Assembly (NCBI GenBank): GCA_900316745.1
Contig: ONEB01000002.1
Coordinates: forward strand, 156,241-220,240
Direction: 5' to 3'
DNA from: an uncultured Eubacteriales bacterium
Lineage (GTDB): Bacteria > Bacillota > Clostridia > Oscillospirales > Oscillospiraceae
DNA length: 64,000 nucleotides
Part shown: one piece after another, positions 7,381 through 15,647 of the stretch
How the letters are laid out: the number at the start of each line of letters is the position of its first letter
How positions within the stretch are numbered: the stretch's first letter is position 1
The notes under the pieces: generated by a model
What the model saw: the letters and a program-made list of their open reading frames with translations, nothing else
The model's database searches: none
What the model was told of the DNA's origin: nothing
Made by a program: the position numbers and the translations under genes

Positions 7381-7769
7381 GGGCGGATGGTATCCGCCCC
7401 TACAAAAAGCCTCGCAGAGTTTGCAGCTCGCAAGCTGCAAATAAAATGGAATTCGTTTTCCCGGCGCGGCACGTCGGAATGGGCTTGCATCACTCCGCAG
7501 CCTCGTTATCACTCACCGGCTTCGTTTTTGCGCCCCCATTCCTCCTTAACCAAAACAAAGCGCCTGCTTTGTTTTGGAGAGGAAGAAGGAAGAAACGGAT
7601 ATGGAGCCGTCACGCTTTGCGTGGCTGCGGAATGGAGTGAGTTTCTTCTGACGAGGTGGAAAACTCTGCTCACGGAATGGTTTTCTCTTTTCGCAAAAGT
7701 CGCACTTTTGTCCAAGAGAAAACCATGCAGTGCAATCCCCTTCGTCAAAAAACATGGTTTTTTGACGAC
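7381..7769. repeat. Hairpin-rich interspersed repeat, copy B (fills the gap upstream of spoVAC)
   Basis: This 446-bp gap holds no gene. It starts with GGGCGGAT/ATCCGCCC next to an A-run, then CCTCGCAGAGTTT, a GCAGCT-CGCA-AGCTGC hairpin, GAATTCGTTTTCCCG, and about 180 bp of extra sequence not in copy A (including CCAAAACAAAG/CTTTGTTTTGG at about 7550-7577). An 11-bp stem 7677-7687/7716-7726 follows, closing a 28-nt loop nearly identical to that of copy A. It ends with TCGTCAAAAAA/TTTTTTGACGA (7742-7768), two bases before the stop codon of the next leftward gene. Confidence 0.75.
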
Positions 7770-7770
7770 A

Positions 7771-8178
7771 TCAGTTGTCCAGCACCAGATTGTCGATCCC
7801 GTGCTGCTCGAATTCGTCGAGGTACGCCTCCATCTTCGCCGAGAGCGCCTCGTTTTCCTCCGGCACGGATACGCTGTCGTCCAGATCGCGCCGCGCCAGC
7901 TCCTCGGCGAGAATGTCAAAGAACACCGCGTCCTCATAGTCCGCGATCGCCTCGTGGATGCCGCCGGTCTCATAAGCCTGCGAGGGGAAGACGTGCCCGT
8001 ACCAGCGCGTGATCAGTGCGTTCATGTCGTGCTCGGCGCAGAGGGCGAAGAGCTTCTCCTGCAGAAAGTCATAGTCTGCGAAGCGGTCGTTGCCGCGCGC
8101 GGAGTTGAGCACCCAGTTCCCGACGTAGACCAGATCCAGCAGCCGCCGGAATTCCTTTTCCGTGAGTTCGATATTCAT
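7771..8178 (-). CDS. Conserved hypothetical protein, 135 residues
   Basis: An acidic, soluble and mostly helical protein without signal or membrane segment. Recognisable stretches are LTEKEFRRLLDLVYVGNWVL at the start, YDFLQEKLFAL, AIADYEDAVFFDILAEELA in the middle and an acidic helix near the end. Similar unannotated proteins occur in Clostridia; I cannot name a function. Start supported by GGGAGG. Its stop codon abuts the hairpin repeat, whose GGGCGGAT hairpin plus T-run may act as its terminator. Confidence 0.75.
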   Translation of the reverse strand: MNIELTEKEFRRLLDLVYVGNWVLNSARGNDRFADYDFLQEKLFALCAEHDMNALITRWYGHVFPSQAYETGGIHEAIADYEDAVFFDILAEELARRDLDDSVSVPEENEALSAKMEAYLDEFEQHGIDNLVLDN

Positions 8179-8262
8179 AAACGCAAACCTCCCTTACGCG
8201 CGCTTTGAAATCGTATTATACCATTCTCTTTTCAGAAATTCCACATCAAAATGAAATTTATG

Positions 8263-8291
8263 TTGTCAAACAGGTGAAAATAGATTAAAAT
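8263..8291 (+). promoter_or_regulatory. SigmaA promoter of the DUF1934-argS operon
   Basis: TTGTCA (8263-8268), 17-nt spacer, TAAAAT (8286-8291), 34 nt upstream of the first start codon. Confidence 0.75.
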
Positions 8292-8324
8292 AATATATTG
8301 ACGCTTTTTAAAGGATCCGGCACT

Positions 8325-8774
8325 ATGAAAGACGTAATCATTACCATCACCGCCACGCAGGCGACCGAAAACGACGCCGACATGGACACCCTCGCGGAGT
8401 TCACCACCGTCGGGCAGTATTCCTATGAGGACGGCAGCGGCACGATCAGCTATCTCGAGAGCGAGCTCACCGGCATGGAGGGCACCTTCACCTCGATCCA
8501 TTATACGCCGCAGGGCGCGCATCTGGAACGCACGGGAAACCTCGTTTCGACCATGGACTTCACGCCCGGCGTGCGCAACACGTTTGCCTACGATACGCCC
8601 TACGGCTCCGCCACGGTGGGGCTCGAGACGCTGGAATACACGCCCGCGCTCTCCGAGACGGGCGGCACGCTGAACATCGTCTATGTCGTGGACTTTGACC
8701 ACGCGATGGTCGGCATGAACAATATGCACATCGAGATCAGACTACAAAACGAACAGAAAGAGGAACTGGCATGA
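8325..8774 (+). CDS. DUF1934 (YwiB-like) beta-barrel protein
   Basis: A 149-residue protein starting at ATG 8325, chosen over an upstream ATG because AAAGGA sits nine bases before it. The alternating beta pattern (VIITITATQ, GQYSYEDGSGTISYLESELTGMEG, LNIVYVVDFDH, MHIEIRLQ) matches DUF1934, a calycin-like fold of unknown function. In Bacillus ywiB lies directly upstream of argS, and here the stop overlaps the argS start (ATGA), supporting both identity and translational coupling. Confidence 0.85.
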   Translation: MKDVIITITATQATENDADMDTLAEFTTVGQYSYEDGSGTISYLESELTGMEGTFTSIHYTPQGAHLERTGNLVSTMDFTPGVRNTFAYDTPYGSATVGLETLEYTPALSETGGTLNIVYVVDFDHAMVGMNNMHIEIRLQNEQKEELA

Positions 8775-10468
8775 TGATCAATCCCATGGAACAGGCAAAG
8801 CAGGCGCTCTGCGAGCGCATTCTTCAGGCTGCCGAGCGCGCCGCGGCGGCGGGCGAGCTGCCCTCCGCGGAGCTCAGCGGCGGCGTTGAGCAGCCCAAGG
8901 ACACGGCAAACGGCGACCTCGCCGCAAACCACGCCATGGCCTCCGCCAAGGTCATGCACATGGCGCCCCGCAAGATTGCCGAGGCGCTCGTGCAGCATCT
9001 CGATCTCACGGACAGCTGGTTCAAGTCCGCCGAGATCGCCGGCCCCGGCTTTTTGAATTTCCGCCTGTCGGATAAATGGTATCAGGACGTGATCGACGCT
9101 GTCGAGGCGTCGGGCGCGGACTTCGGACGCTCCGACGTCGGCCACGGCGAGCGCGTGATGGTGGAGTTCGTCTCCGCCAACCCCACCGGTCCCATGACGA
9201 TCGGCAACGCGCGCGGCGGCGTCCTCGGCGACGCGCTCGCGTCGGTGCTCGACCGCGCGGGCTATGACGTCTGGCGCGAGTTCTATGTCAACGACGCCGG
9301 CAACCAGGTCGCCCTCTTCGGCGAGAGCATCGAGGCGCGCTATCTCCAGCTCATTCAGGGCGAGGACGCGGTGGAGTTTCCCGACAACGGCTACCACGGC
9401 GACGATATCCGGGAGCTGGCGAAGCTCATCTATGCGCGCGACGGCGACAAGTGGCTCGACGCGCCGAGCGCCGAGCGCCGCGAGGCGTTTGTGAAGTTCG
9501 GTCTGCCGTATAACATTGACCGCATGAAGCGCGATCTTGAGCGCTACCGCATCCACTTCGACCAGTGGTTCCTGGAATCGACCCTGCATGAGTCGGGCTA
9601 CGTCGCCGAGACGGTGCAGCTGCTCATCGACGCGGGTCTGACGTATGAAAAGGACGGCGCGCTGTGGCTGAAAAACACCGACCTCGGCGCCGACAAGGAC
9701 GAGGTCCTGCGCCGCGCCAACGGCTTTTACACCTATTATGCCGTGGACATCGCCTATCATCGCAACAAATTCGTCGAGCGCGGGTTCGACCGCGTCATCG
9801 ACGTCTGGGGCGCGGATCACCACGGTCACGCCGTGCGCTTCGCCGCCACGATGCACGCCCCCGTGCTGGGGCTGGAGGGGCGGAAGCTCGACTTCCTCAT
9901 CATGCAGATGGTGCGTCTCGTGCGCGGGGACGAGGTCGTCAAGGTCTCCAAGCGCACCGGCAAGGCGCTCACGCTCGCGGATCTCATGGACGAGATCGGC
10001 GTCGATCCCTGCCGCTTCTTCTATAACGCCAAGCCCGACACGCATCTGGAGTTCGACCTCGACCTCGCCGTGCGTCAGGACAGCGAGAACCCGGTCTATT
10101 ATGTCCAGTATGCCCACGCGCGCATCTGCACGCTGCTCGCCGCGCTCGAGGAAGCCGGCTACGCCGTGCCGAAGGCCGCGGACGCGGACATGTCCCTGTG
10201 CAGCACCGAGACCGAGCGCGCGCTCATCAAGCAGATCGCGATGCTGCCGGAGGAGATCCGCCTCGCCGCGCGCGACTATGACCCCAGCCGCATCAACCGC
10301 TTCGCCATCGAGCTTGCGGGCTGCTTCCACCGCTTCTACAACGCCTGCCGCATCAAGGGCGAGGCCGACAGCATCCTCTGTGCCCGCCTGAAGCTCGCGG
10401 CGACGACGCGTCAGGTGCTCGAAAACGCGCTGACGATCATCGGCGTCACGGCGCCGGAAAAGATGTAA
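8771..10468 (+). CDS. argS: Arginyl-tRNA synthetase
   Basis: A class I aminoacyl-tRNA synthetase of 565 residues. An N-terminal Arg-tRNA-binding domain is followed by the ATP site in FVSANPTGPMTIGNARGG, where the HIGH signature reads T143-I-G-N146, then KVSKRTG as the KMSKS counterpart and a C-terminal DALR anticodon-binding domain with YVQYAHARIC and a FAIELAGCFHRFYN helix. It charges tRNA-Arg. The first His of the HIGH box, usually present as HxGN in related enzymes, is Thr here; the G-N half is retained. It shares an operon with the DUF1934 gene and ends before a GC-rich hairpin. Confidence 0.96.
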   Translation: MMINPMEQAKQALCERILQAAERAAAAGELPSAELSGGVEQPKDTANGDLAANHAMASAKVMHMAPRKIAEALVQHLDLTDSWFKSAEIAGPGFLNFRLSDKWYQDVIDAVEASGADFGRSDVGHGERVMVEFVSANPTGPMTIGNARGGVLGDALASVLDRAGYDVWREFYVNDAGNQVALFGESIEARYLQLIQGEDAVEFPDNGYHGDDIRELAKLIYARDGDKWLDAPSAERREAFVKFGLPYNIDRMKRDLERYRIHFDQWFLESTLHESGYVAETVQLLIDAGLTYEKDGALWLKNTDLGADKDEVLRRANGFYTYYAVDIAYHRNKFVERGFDRVIDVWGADHHGHAVRFAATMHAPVLGLEGRKLDFLIMQMVRLVRGDEVVKVSKRTGKALTLADLMDEIGVDPCRFFYNAKPDTHLEFDLDLAVRQDSENPVYYVQYAHARICTLLAALEEAGYAVPKAADADMSLCSTETERALIKQIAMLPEEIRLAARDYDPSRINRFAIELAGCFHRFYNACRIKGEADSILCARLKLAATTRQVLENALTIIGVTAPEKM

Positions 10469-10476
10469 ATACACAA

Positions 10477-10506
10477 AAGCGCCCGAAGTTTTTGCTTCGG
10501 GCGCTT
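10477..10506 (+). terminator. Hairpin after argS
   Basis: Perfect 12-bp stem AAGCGCCCGAAG/CTTCGGGCGCTT with a T-rich six-base loop, followed by GCTTGAAAG, a poor T-run. Confidence 0.6.
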
Positions 10507-10524
10507 GCTTGAAAGCAGGGAATC

Positions 10525-11463
10525 ATGAAATCCGAACGCAATAAAACCATCGATCTTACCGTGGAAGCAGGGCGGGAATATCTGGAGCGCTGCGTGAGTG
10601 TGACGGAGCGCGCCGCGCTCTCGGACGTGCTGGACAAAACCATCCTCGGCGACAGCTTCACGGTGCTGCCGCTGCTGCCGGAAAAATGCGTGGATCTGCT
10701 CATCGTCGATCCGCCGTACAACCTCGACAAGACGTTCGGGGAGAGCGGCTTTGCGCGCATGACGGACGAGGAGTATGCCGCCTATACGGAAAAATGGATC
10801 GCCCTCGTGACGCCCCTTTTAAAACCCGACGCCACGATCTACGTCTGCTGCGACTGGCAGTCCAGCCCCATCATCGGCATGGCGCTGCAGCGGCATTTCA
10901 CCGTGCGCAACCGCATCACCTGGCAGCGCGAAAAGGGAAGAGGCGCCAAAGCCAACTGGAAAAACGCCATGGAGGACATCTGGTTTGCCACCTGCGGCAG
11001 GGACTATACCTTCCACGTCGACGCCGTGATGCAGCGCCGCCGCGTCATCGCGCCCTACCGCGACGAGAGCGGCGCGCCGAAGGACTGGGAGGAATCCGAG
11101 CAGGGCGCGTTTCGCAACACGTATCCCTCGAACTTCTGGGACGATATCTCGGTGCCCTACTGGTCGATGGCGGAGAACACCGCCCACCCGACGCAAAAGC
11201 CCGAAAAGCTGCTCTCGAAGCTGATCCTCGCCTCATCTGATCCCGGCGCTGTCGTGCTCGACCCGTTCGCCGGCTCCGGCAGCACCGCCGTCACGGCAAA
11301 GAAGCTCGGGCGGCACTATATCGGCGTCGAGCGCAGCCCGCAGTACTGCGTCTGGGCGGAGCTGCGTCTGGAGCGCGCGGAGACGGACCCGACGATCCAG
11401 GGCTACGCCGACGGCGTCTTCTGGGAGCGCAACACCGCGGCGCTTCAGAAAAAACATCGGTAA
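10525..11463 (+). CDS. Orphan DNA methyltransferase (N6-adenine or N4-cytosine), beta-class order
   Basis: A 312-residue SAM-dependent DNA methylase. The catalytic motif IV D62-P-P-Y65 (IVDPPYNLDKTFG) comes first, and the SAM-binding motif I F248-A-G-S-G-S253 lies near the C-terminus, the order of beta-class enzymes such as CcrM. A target-recognition region between them contains HPTQKPEKLL before motif I. No restriction endonuclease or specificity subunit adjoins, so it is probably solitary. DPPY favours N6-adenine methylation, but target and base are unknown. Start supported by CAGGGA. Neighbours (argS and a CoA-transferase) give no hint of function. Confidence 0.88.
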   Translation: MKSERNKTIDLTVEAGREYLERCVSVTERAALSDVLDKTILGDSFTVLPLLPEKCVDLLIVDPPYNLDKTFGESGFARMTDEEYAAYTEKWIALVTPLLKPDATIYVCCDWQSSPIIGMALQRHFTVRNRITWQREKGRGAKANWKNAMEDIWFATCGRDYTFHVDAVMQRRRVIAPYRDESGAPKDWEESEQGAFRNTYPSNFWDDISVPYWSMAENTAHPTQKPEKLLSKLILASSDPGAVVLDPFAGSGSTAVTAKKLGRHYIGVERSPQYCVWAELRLERAETDPTIQGYADGVFWERNTAALQKKHR

Positions 11464-11492
11464 ATGTATTAGGAAAAATCCGACTTTCGCGG

Positions 11493-11521
11493 TTGAATTT
11501 TGTATAAAACGCTATTATAAT
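11493..11521 (+). promoter_or_regulatory. SigmaA promoter of the CoA-transferase gene
   Basis: TTGAAT (11493-11498), 17-nt spacer, perfect TATAAT (11516-11521). Confidence 0.85.
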
Positions 11522-11565
11522 GGTTCTGTTCATGAATAATAAAACTCAAAGGAGTGTAATCCAAA

Positions 11566-12873
11566 ATGGCAGATTATAAAGCTATGTATCAGCAGAAGCT
11601 CGGCACGGCCGCCGAGGCAGCCCAGCTCGTCGAGAGCGGCTGGGTCATCGGCTCCGACGCCGGCTCTGCGCAGCCGGACGGTTTTCTGATGGCGGTCTCG
11701 GCGCGCGCGCAGGCGGGCGAGCTCGAGGGCGTCAAGGTCCACACCATGTTGGACAGCTATCCCTATCCGTTCTACGCGGATGAGTCGCTCTTCGGCAAGA
11801 TCATGGGCGTTTCGTGGTTTTCCAGCGGCGGTGCGCGAAAGGCCGTCAACGGCGGCTTCGGCGATCTGATCCCCGCCTACTACCGCGACATGCCCAAGGC
11901 GATCCGCGCAAACTATGACTATGACGCCTACGTCGTCTCCGTCTCCCCGATGGACAGCCACGGCTATTTCAGCCTCGCGACCACGTCCTCGTTCTCCGAG
12001 GCCATGATCGACAAGGCGGCGCGCATCATCGTGGAGGTCAACGACCAGCAGCCCCGCGCCCTGTGCAACACGCAGATCCATGTCTCGCAGGTCGTCGCCA
12101 TCGTGGAAAACAGCCACCCGCTGCCGGTGCTGAAGCCGCCCGTCATCGACGACGTCAGCCGCCGCATCGGCGAGCTCATCGCCGAGCAGATCCCCGACGG
12201 CGCGTGCATCCAGCTCGGCATCGGCGCGATCCCCGACGCCACCGGCATGGCGCTGAAGACCAAGAAGGACCTCGGCATCCACACCGAGATGTTCACCGAC
12301 TCCATGGTGGAGCTCCTCGAGTGCGGCGCTGTCAACAACTCCAAGAAGCAGATCCACCGCGGCAAGACCGTCACGACCTTTGCCTTCGGCTCCCAGCGCA
12401 TCTATGACTTCATCAACGACAACCCCTGCATGGAGATCCTGCCGGTCGACTATGTGAACGACCCGAACGTCATCTGCCAGAACGACAACATGATCTCCAT
12501 CAACGCCGCGCTCGAGGTCGACCTCTTCGGTCAGGTCTGCGCGGAGTCTGTCGGCACGAAGCACATGTCCGGCACCGGCGGCCAGGTGGACTATGTCCGC
12601 GGCGCCTGCCAGTCCAAGGGCGGCAAGAGCTTCATCGCCTTCGCCTCCACCGCCAAGGGCGGCACGATCAGCAAGATCAAGAGCATCCTCACGCCGGGCG
12701 CGATCGTCACGACCTCGAAGAACGACGTCGACTACATCGTCACCGAGTACGGCATGGCGCACCTGCGCGGCGAGAGCCTGGGCTCCCGCGCCAGACAGCT
12801 CATCGCCATCGCGCACCCCGACTTCCGCGACGAGCTCACCTTCGAGGCGAAAAAGCGCGGCATGCTGATCTGA
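11566..12873 (+). CDS. 4-hydroxybutyrate/butyryl-type CoA-transferase
   Basis: A 435-residue family I CoA-transferase of the acetyl-CoA hydrolase/transferase fold. Signatures are QLGIGAIPDA, the catalytic-glutamate segment GIHTEMFTDSMVELLECG and the oxyanion-hole region TGGQVDYVRGA, with AHLRGES near the C-terminus. The closest known families move CoA between acyl-CoA and acetate: 4-hydroxybutyrate CoA-transferase and butyryl-CoA:acetate CoA-transferase. In a gut anaerobe this is often the last step of butyrate formation or part of 4-aminobutyrate/succinate fermentation. The gene has its own strong promoter, an AAAGGAG ribosome site and its own terminator, suggesting high independent expression. 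Exact acceptor specificity cannot be read from sequence alone. Confidence 0.9.
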   Translation: MADYKAMYQQKLGTAAEAAQLVESGWVIGSDAGSAQPDGFLMAVSARAQAGELEGVKVHTMLDSYPYPFYADESLFGKIMGVSWFSSGGARKAVNGGFGDLIPAYYRDMPKAIRANYDYDAYVVSVSPMDSHGYFSLATTSSFSEAMIDKAARIIVEVNDQQPRALCNTQIHVSQVVAIVENSHPLPVLKPPVIDDVSRRIGELIAEQIPDGACIQLGIGAIPDATGMALKTKKDLGIHTEMFTDSMVELLECGAVNNSKKQIHRGKTVTTFAFGSQRIYDFINDNPCMEILPVDYVNDPNVICQNDNMISINAALEVDLFGQVCAESVGTKHMSGTGGQVDYVRGACQSKGGKSFIAFASTAKGGTISKIKSILTPGAIVTTSKNDVDYIVTEYGMAHLRGESLGSRARQLIAIAHPDFRDELTFEAKKRGMLI

Positions 12874-12901
12874 TCGGCTCCGGGCATTTGTCATTTCCTG
12901 T

Positions 12902-12938
12902 CTCCCAACGCATTTTTTCGGCGTTGGGAGATTTTTTT
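12902..12938 (+). terminator. Rho-independent terminator after the CoA-transferase
   Basis: CTCCCAACGC/GCGTTGGGAG stem (12902-12930) followed by ATTTTTTT. Confidence 0.92.
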
Positions 12939-12995
12939 ATGATAAAATTTAATATTTTTTAGGCAAAAAGGGGTGAAAACAGGTTTTAAATCTGG

Positions 12996-13001
12996 TATAA
13001 T
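12996..13001 (+). promoter_or_regulatory. Extended -10 promoter of the polysaccharide locus
   Basis: TGGTATAAT (TATAAT at 12996-13001) with only a weak TGAAAA -35 sixteen bases upstream. It sits in the AT-rich gap (about 12940-13020) that separates the core genes from the polysaccharide locus. Confidence 0.6.
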
Positions 13002-13067
13002 ATCATAAATATAATGGACGAGTATGCGTATGGCATTTGTTTTTTCCGGAAAGGGATTGAAAACGGT

Positions 13068-14147
13068 ATGAAGCGGATCATTTTCTTTGCCAAACATATG
13101 GACCTCGGCGGACTGGAAAAATCACTGCTCACACTGCTCAATCATCTGGATCATACACAATACCATGTGACGTTGGTTCTGGAAGAAAAGCGCGGCGTGC
13201 TGCTCAGGCAGTTGGACAGGCGCGTCGAGGTGCGCCAATACCGGCTGAGCGCCTGTCCGATCCGTCCGGTGCGGCGGGCGCTGAATCTGCTCAAACGCCT
13301 GCTCTGGTCGGTGAAAAACCGCAACGCCTATGATTTCTCCTGCGCCTACTGCACCTATTCCGTGATCGGAAGCTATCTCGCGCAGATCGCTTCTGAGAAC
13401 AGCTGCCTTTATGTGCACAACGATTACAGCCGGATTCTGCCGGACGAGGCGGACTTTCGCGCGTTTTTCGATTCGCTCCGCACGCCGCGCTTTCGCTCGG
13501 TCGTGTTCGTGTCCAACGAGAGCCGCGATGCCTTTCGCGCGCGGTATGCCCTCGAAGCAGAGCGGCTACATGTGATCAACAATCTGATCGACGGCGACGC
13601 GGTGCGCGCCCTCGCGTCCGAGCCGTGCAGCGTGCCGCCTGCGCCGGAGTTGAAGACCTTTCTGTTCGTCGGACGACTGGACGAAACGCAAAAGCGCCTC
13701 AGCCGGCTGCTGGAGGGGATGCACCTTGCCGCGCAGCAGCGGCAGGATCTGCGCCTTCTGATCGTGGGAGACGGCCCCGACCGCGCCGCCTGTGAGCAGC
13801 TGTCGCAGCGGCTCGGGCTTTCTGGGTGCGTGCTGTTTCTCGGCGCGCAGGAAAACCCGTATCCGTTTTTCTCTGCGGCGGACTGTCTGGTGCTGACGTC
13901 GGATTACGAGGGCTTCCCGGTGGTCTATTATGAGGCGATGGCGCTCGGTCTGGACATTCTCACGACCGTTCCGGTCAGCGATGAGCAGGTGAATATCGCC
14001 GAGCGGGCGATCATCGCCGCGCCGAATGCTTCTGCCGTCGGCGCCGCCATGGCGGCCTATCAGCCGCAGCGGCATCCGCCGTTCGATTTTGCAGAGGCGA
14101 ACGACCGCAGATGCAGAATGCTTGCCGCACTCATGGAGCGCGGTTGA
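13068..14147 (+). CDS. GT4-type glycosyltransferase
   Basis: A retaining GT-B glycosyltransferase of 359 residues. The N-terminus MKRIIFFAKHMDLGGLEKSL is the usual acceptor-side glycine turn; the donor half has TFLFVGRLDETQKRLSRLLE, LLIVGDGPDR and the EGFPVVYYEAMALG E-x7-E-type motif that binds the sugar nucleotide. ATG 13068 was chosen over an in-frame ATG 54 bases upstream because the family starts at MKR and AAAGG lies in front of it. First gene of the surface polysaccharide locus; it probably adds one residue to a lipid-linked glycan at the inner membrane face. Sugar specificity is unknown. Confidence 0.88.
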   Translation: MKRIIFFAKHMDLGGLEKSLLTLLNHLDHTQYHVTLVLEEKRGVLLRQLDRRVEVRQYRLSACPIRPVRRALNLLKRLLWSVKNRNAYDFSCAYCTYSVIGSYLAQIASENSCLYVHNDYSRILPDEADFRAFFDSLRTPRFRSVVFVSNESRDAFRARYALEAERLHVINNLIDGDAVRALASEPCSVPPAPELKTFLFVGRLDETQKRLSRLLEGMHLAAQQRQDLRLLIVGDGPDRAACEQLSQRLGLSGCVLFLGAQENPYPFFSAADCLVLTSDYEGFPVVYYEAMALGLDILTTVPVSDEQVNIAERAIIAAPNASAVGAAMAAYQPQRHPPFDFAEANDRRCRMLAALMERG

Positions 14148-14191
14148 CAAACAGATAAAAGAGCGGGCGTTGCCCGCGAAAGGAGAACCAT

Positions 14192-15070
14192 ATGAAGGGA
14201 ATCGTTTTGGCCGGAGGCAGCGGAACCCGTCTCTATCCGCTCACCAAGGTGACAAGCAAACAGCTTTTGCCTGTCTATGATAAGCCGATGATCTTCTATC
14301 CGCTTTCCACACTGATGCTTGCCGATATCCGGGAAATTCTGATCATCTCCACGCCGGCAGATCTGCCGAACTTCGAGCGGCTGCTCGGAGACGGAAGTCA
14401 GTATGGCATTTCGCTGTCTTACAAGGTGCAGCCGTCGCCGGACGGACTCGCGCAGGCGTTCCTGCTCGGGGAGGAATTCATCGGCGGCGACAGCGTCGCC
14501 ATGATTCTGGGCGACAACATCTTCTTCGGCGCCGGCTTCAGTAAGCTCCTGCGTCAGGCTGCGGCGCAGGAGCGCGGCGCGACCGTCTTCGGCTATTACG
14601 TCGACGATCCCGAACGGTTCGGCGTTGTGGAATTTGACGCCGAGGGCCGCGCGGTCTCCATTGAGGAAAAGCCCGCGCATCCGAAATCCAACTATGCCGT
14701 TACGGGACTGTATTTTTATGATAACAAGGTCTGTGAGCTGGCCAAAACGCTCAGGCCGTCTCCGCGCGGCGAGCTGGAGATCACCGACCTCAACCGCCTG
14801 TATCTGGAGGCCGACGAGCTGAACGTTACCACGCTCGGACGCGGCTATGCCTGGCTCGATACCGGCACGATGGATTCGCTGGCGGAGGCCGCGGAGTTCG
14901 TGCGCGTGATCGAAAACCGCGAGGGCATCCAGATTTCCGCGCTGGAGGAGATCGCGTATAAGCGCGGCTGGATCACAGTCGAGCAGCTGTGCGCGGCGGC
15001 GGAGATGTACGGAAAGTCTCCCTACGGCAAGCATCTGAGAAATGTTGCCGAGGGCAAATATATTTACTGA
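14192..15070 (+). CDS. rmlA: Glucose-1-phosphate thymidylyltransferase
   Basis: A 292-residue nucleotidyltransferase beginning [16 protein letters not shown], the GxGTRLxPLT pyrophosphorylase loop, with [17 protein letters not shown], the magnesium/nucleotide aspartate in [10 protein letters not shown] and [19 protein letters not shown]. It makes dTDP-glucose from dTTP and glucose-1-phosphate, the first step of dTDP-6-deoxyhexose synthesis. AAAGGAG precedes the ATG. It is followed by rmlC and rmlB in the same direction with short gaps, so the three share an operon. Confidence 0.97.
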   Translation: MKGIVLAGGSGTRLYPLTKVTSKQLLPVYDKPMIFYPLSTLMLADIREILIISTPADLPNFERLLGDGSQYGISLSYKVQPSPDGLAQAFLLGEEFIGGDSVAMILGDNIFFGAGFSKLLRQAAAQERGATVFGYYVDDPERFGVVEFDAEGRAVSIEEKPAHPKSNYAVTGLYFYDNKVCELAKTLRPSPRGELEITDLNRLYLEADELNVTTLGRGYAWLDTGTMDSLAEAAEFVRVIENREGIQISALEEIAYKRGWITVEQLCAAAEMYGKSPYGKHLRNVAEGKYIY

Positions 15071-15083
15071 TTTGGAGTCTGCC

Positions 15084-15629
15084 ATGAAATTTACGAAAAC
15101 AGCGATTGAAGGCGTCGTCATCGTTGAGCCGGATGTGTTCGGCGACCACAGAGGCTTCTTTATGGAGAGCTGGTCTCAGCGCACGTTTGAACAGGCCGGG
15201 CTGCACTATGATTTTGTGCAGGACAACCATTCCCGTTCCACCGTGAAGGGCACGCTGCGCGGCATCCATTTCCAGCGCGGCGACAAGTCGCAGGCCAAGC
15301 TCGTGCGCTGCGTCAAGGGCGCGGTGCTGGATGTGGCGGTCGACCTGCGTCCAGAGAGTCCGACCTACGGGCAGTGGGTCGCGGTGGAGCTTTCGGCGGA
15401 AAACAAAAAGCAGCTCATGATCCCCCGCCGCTTCGGACACGGCTTCGTCACGCTCACGGACGACGTGGAGTTTCTCTACAAGGCCGATAACTTCTATGCG
15501 CCCGAGGCCGACGGCGGCATCCGCTGGAACGACCCGGATCTCGCCATAGACTGGGGCGTGGAAACCCCCGTGCTCTCGGCGAAGGATGAGACTGCGCCGT
15601 TTTTCAAAGACGCTGTCACCGATTTTTAA
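15084..15629 (+). CDS. rmlC: dTDP-4-dehydrorhamnose 3,5-epimerase
   Basis: An RmlC-family cupin of 181 residues. ATG 15084 is preferred (TTGGAG upstream) over an in-frame ATG inside rmlA. Visible landmarks are DHRGFFMESW, QDNHSRSTVKGTLRGIHFQ with the catalytic His, KLVRCVKGAVLDVAVDLR and IPRRFGHGFVTL. It epimerises C3 and C5 of dTDP-4-keto-6-deoxyglucose, committing the pathway to an L-sugar such as L-rhamnose or 6-deoxy-L-talose. It lies 13 bp after rmlA. Confidence 0.96.
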   Translation: MKFTKTAIEGVVIVEPDVFGDHRGFFMESWSQRTFEQAGLHYDFVQDNHSRSTVKGTLRGIHFQRGDKSQAKLVRCVKGAVLDVAVDLRPESPTYGQWVAVELSAENKKQLMIPRRFGHGFVTLTDDVEFLYKADNFYAPEADGGIRWNDPDLAIDWGVETPVLSAKDETAPFFKDAVTDF

Positions 15630-15647
15630 ACCGGAGGGAAGAAACAC

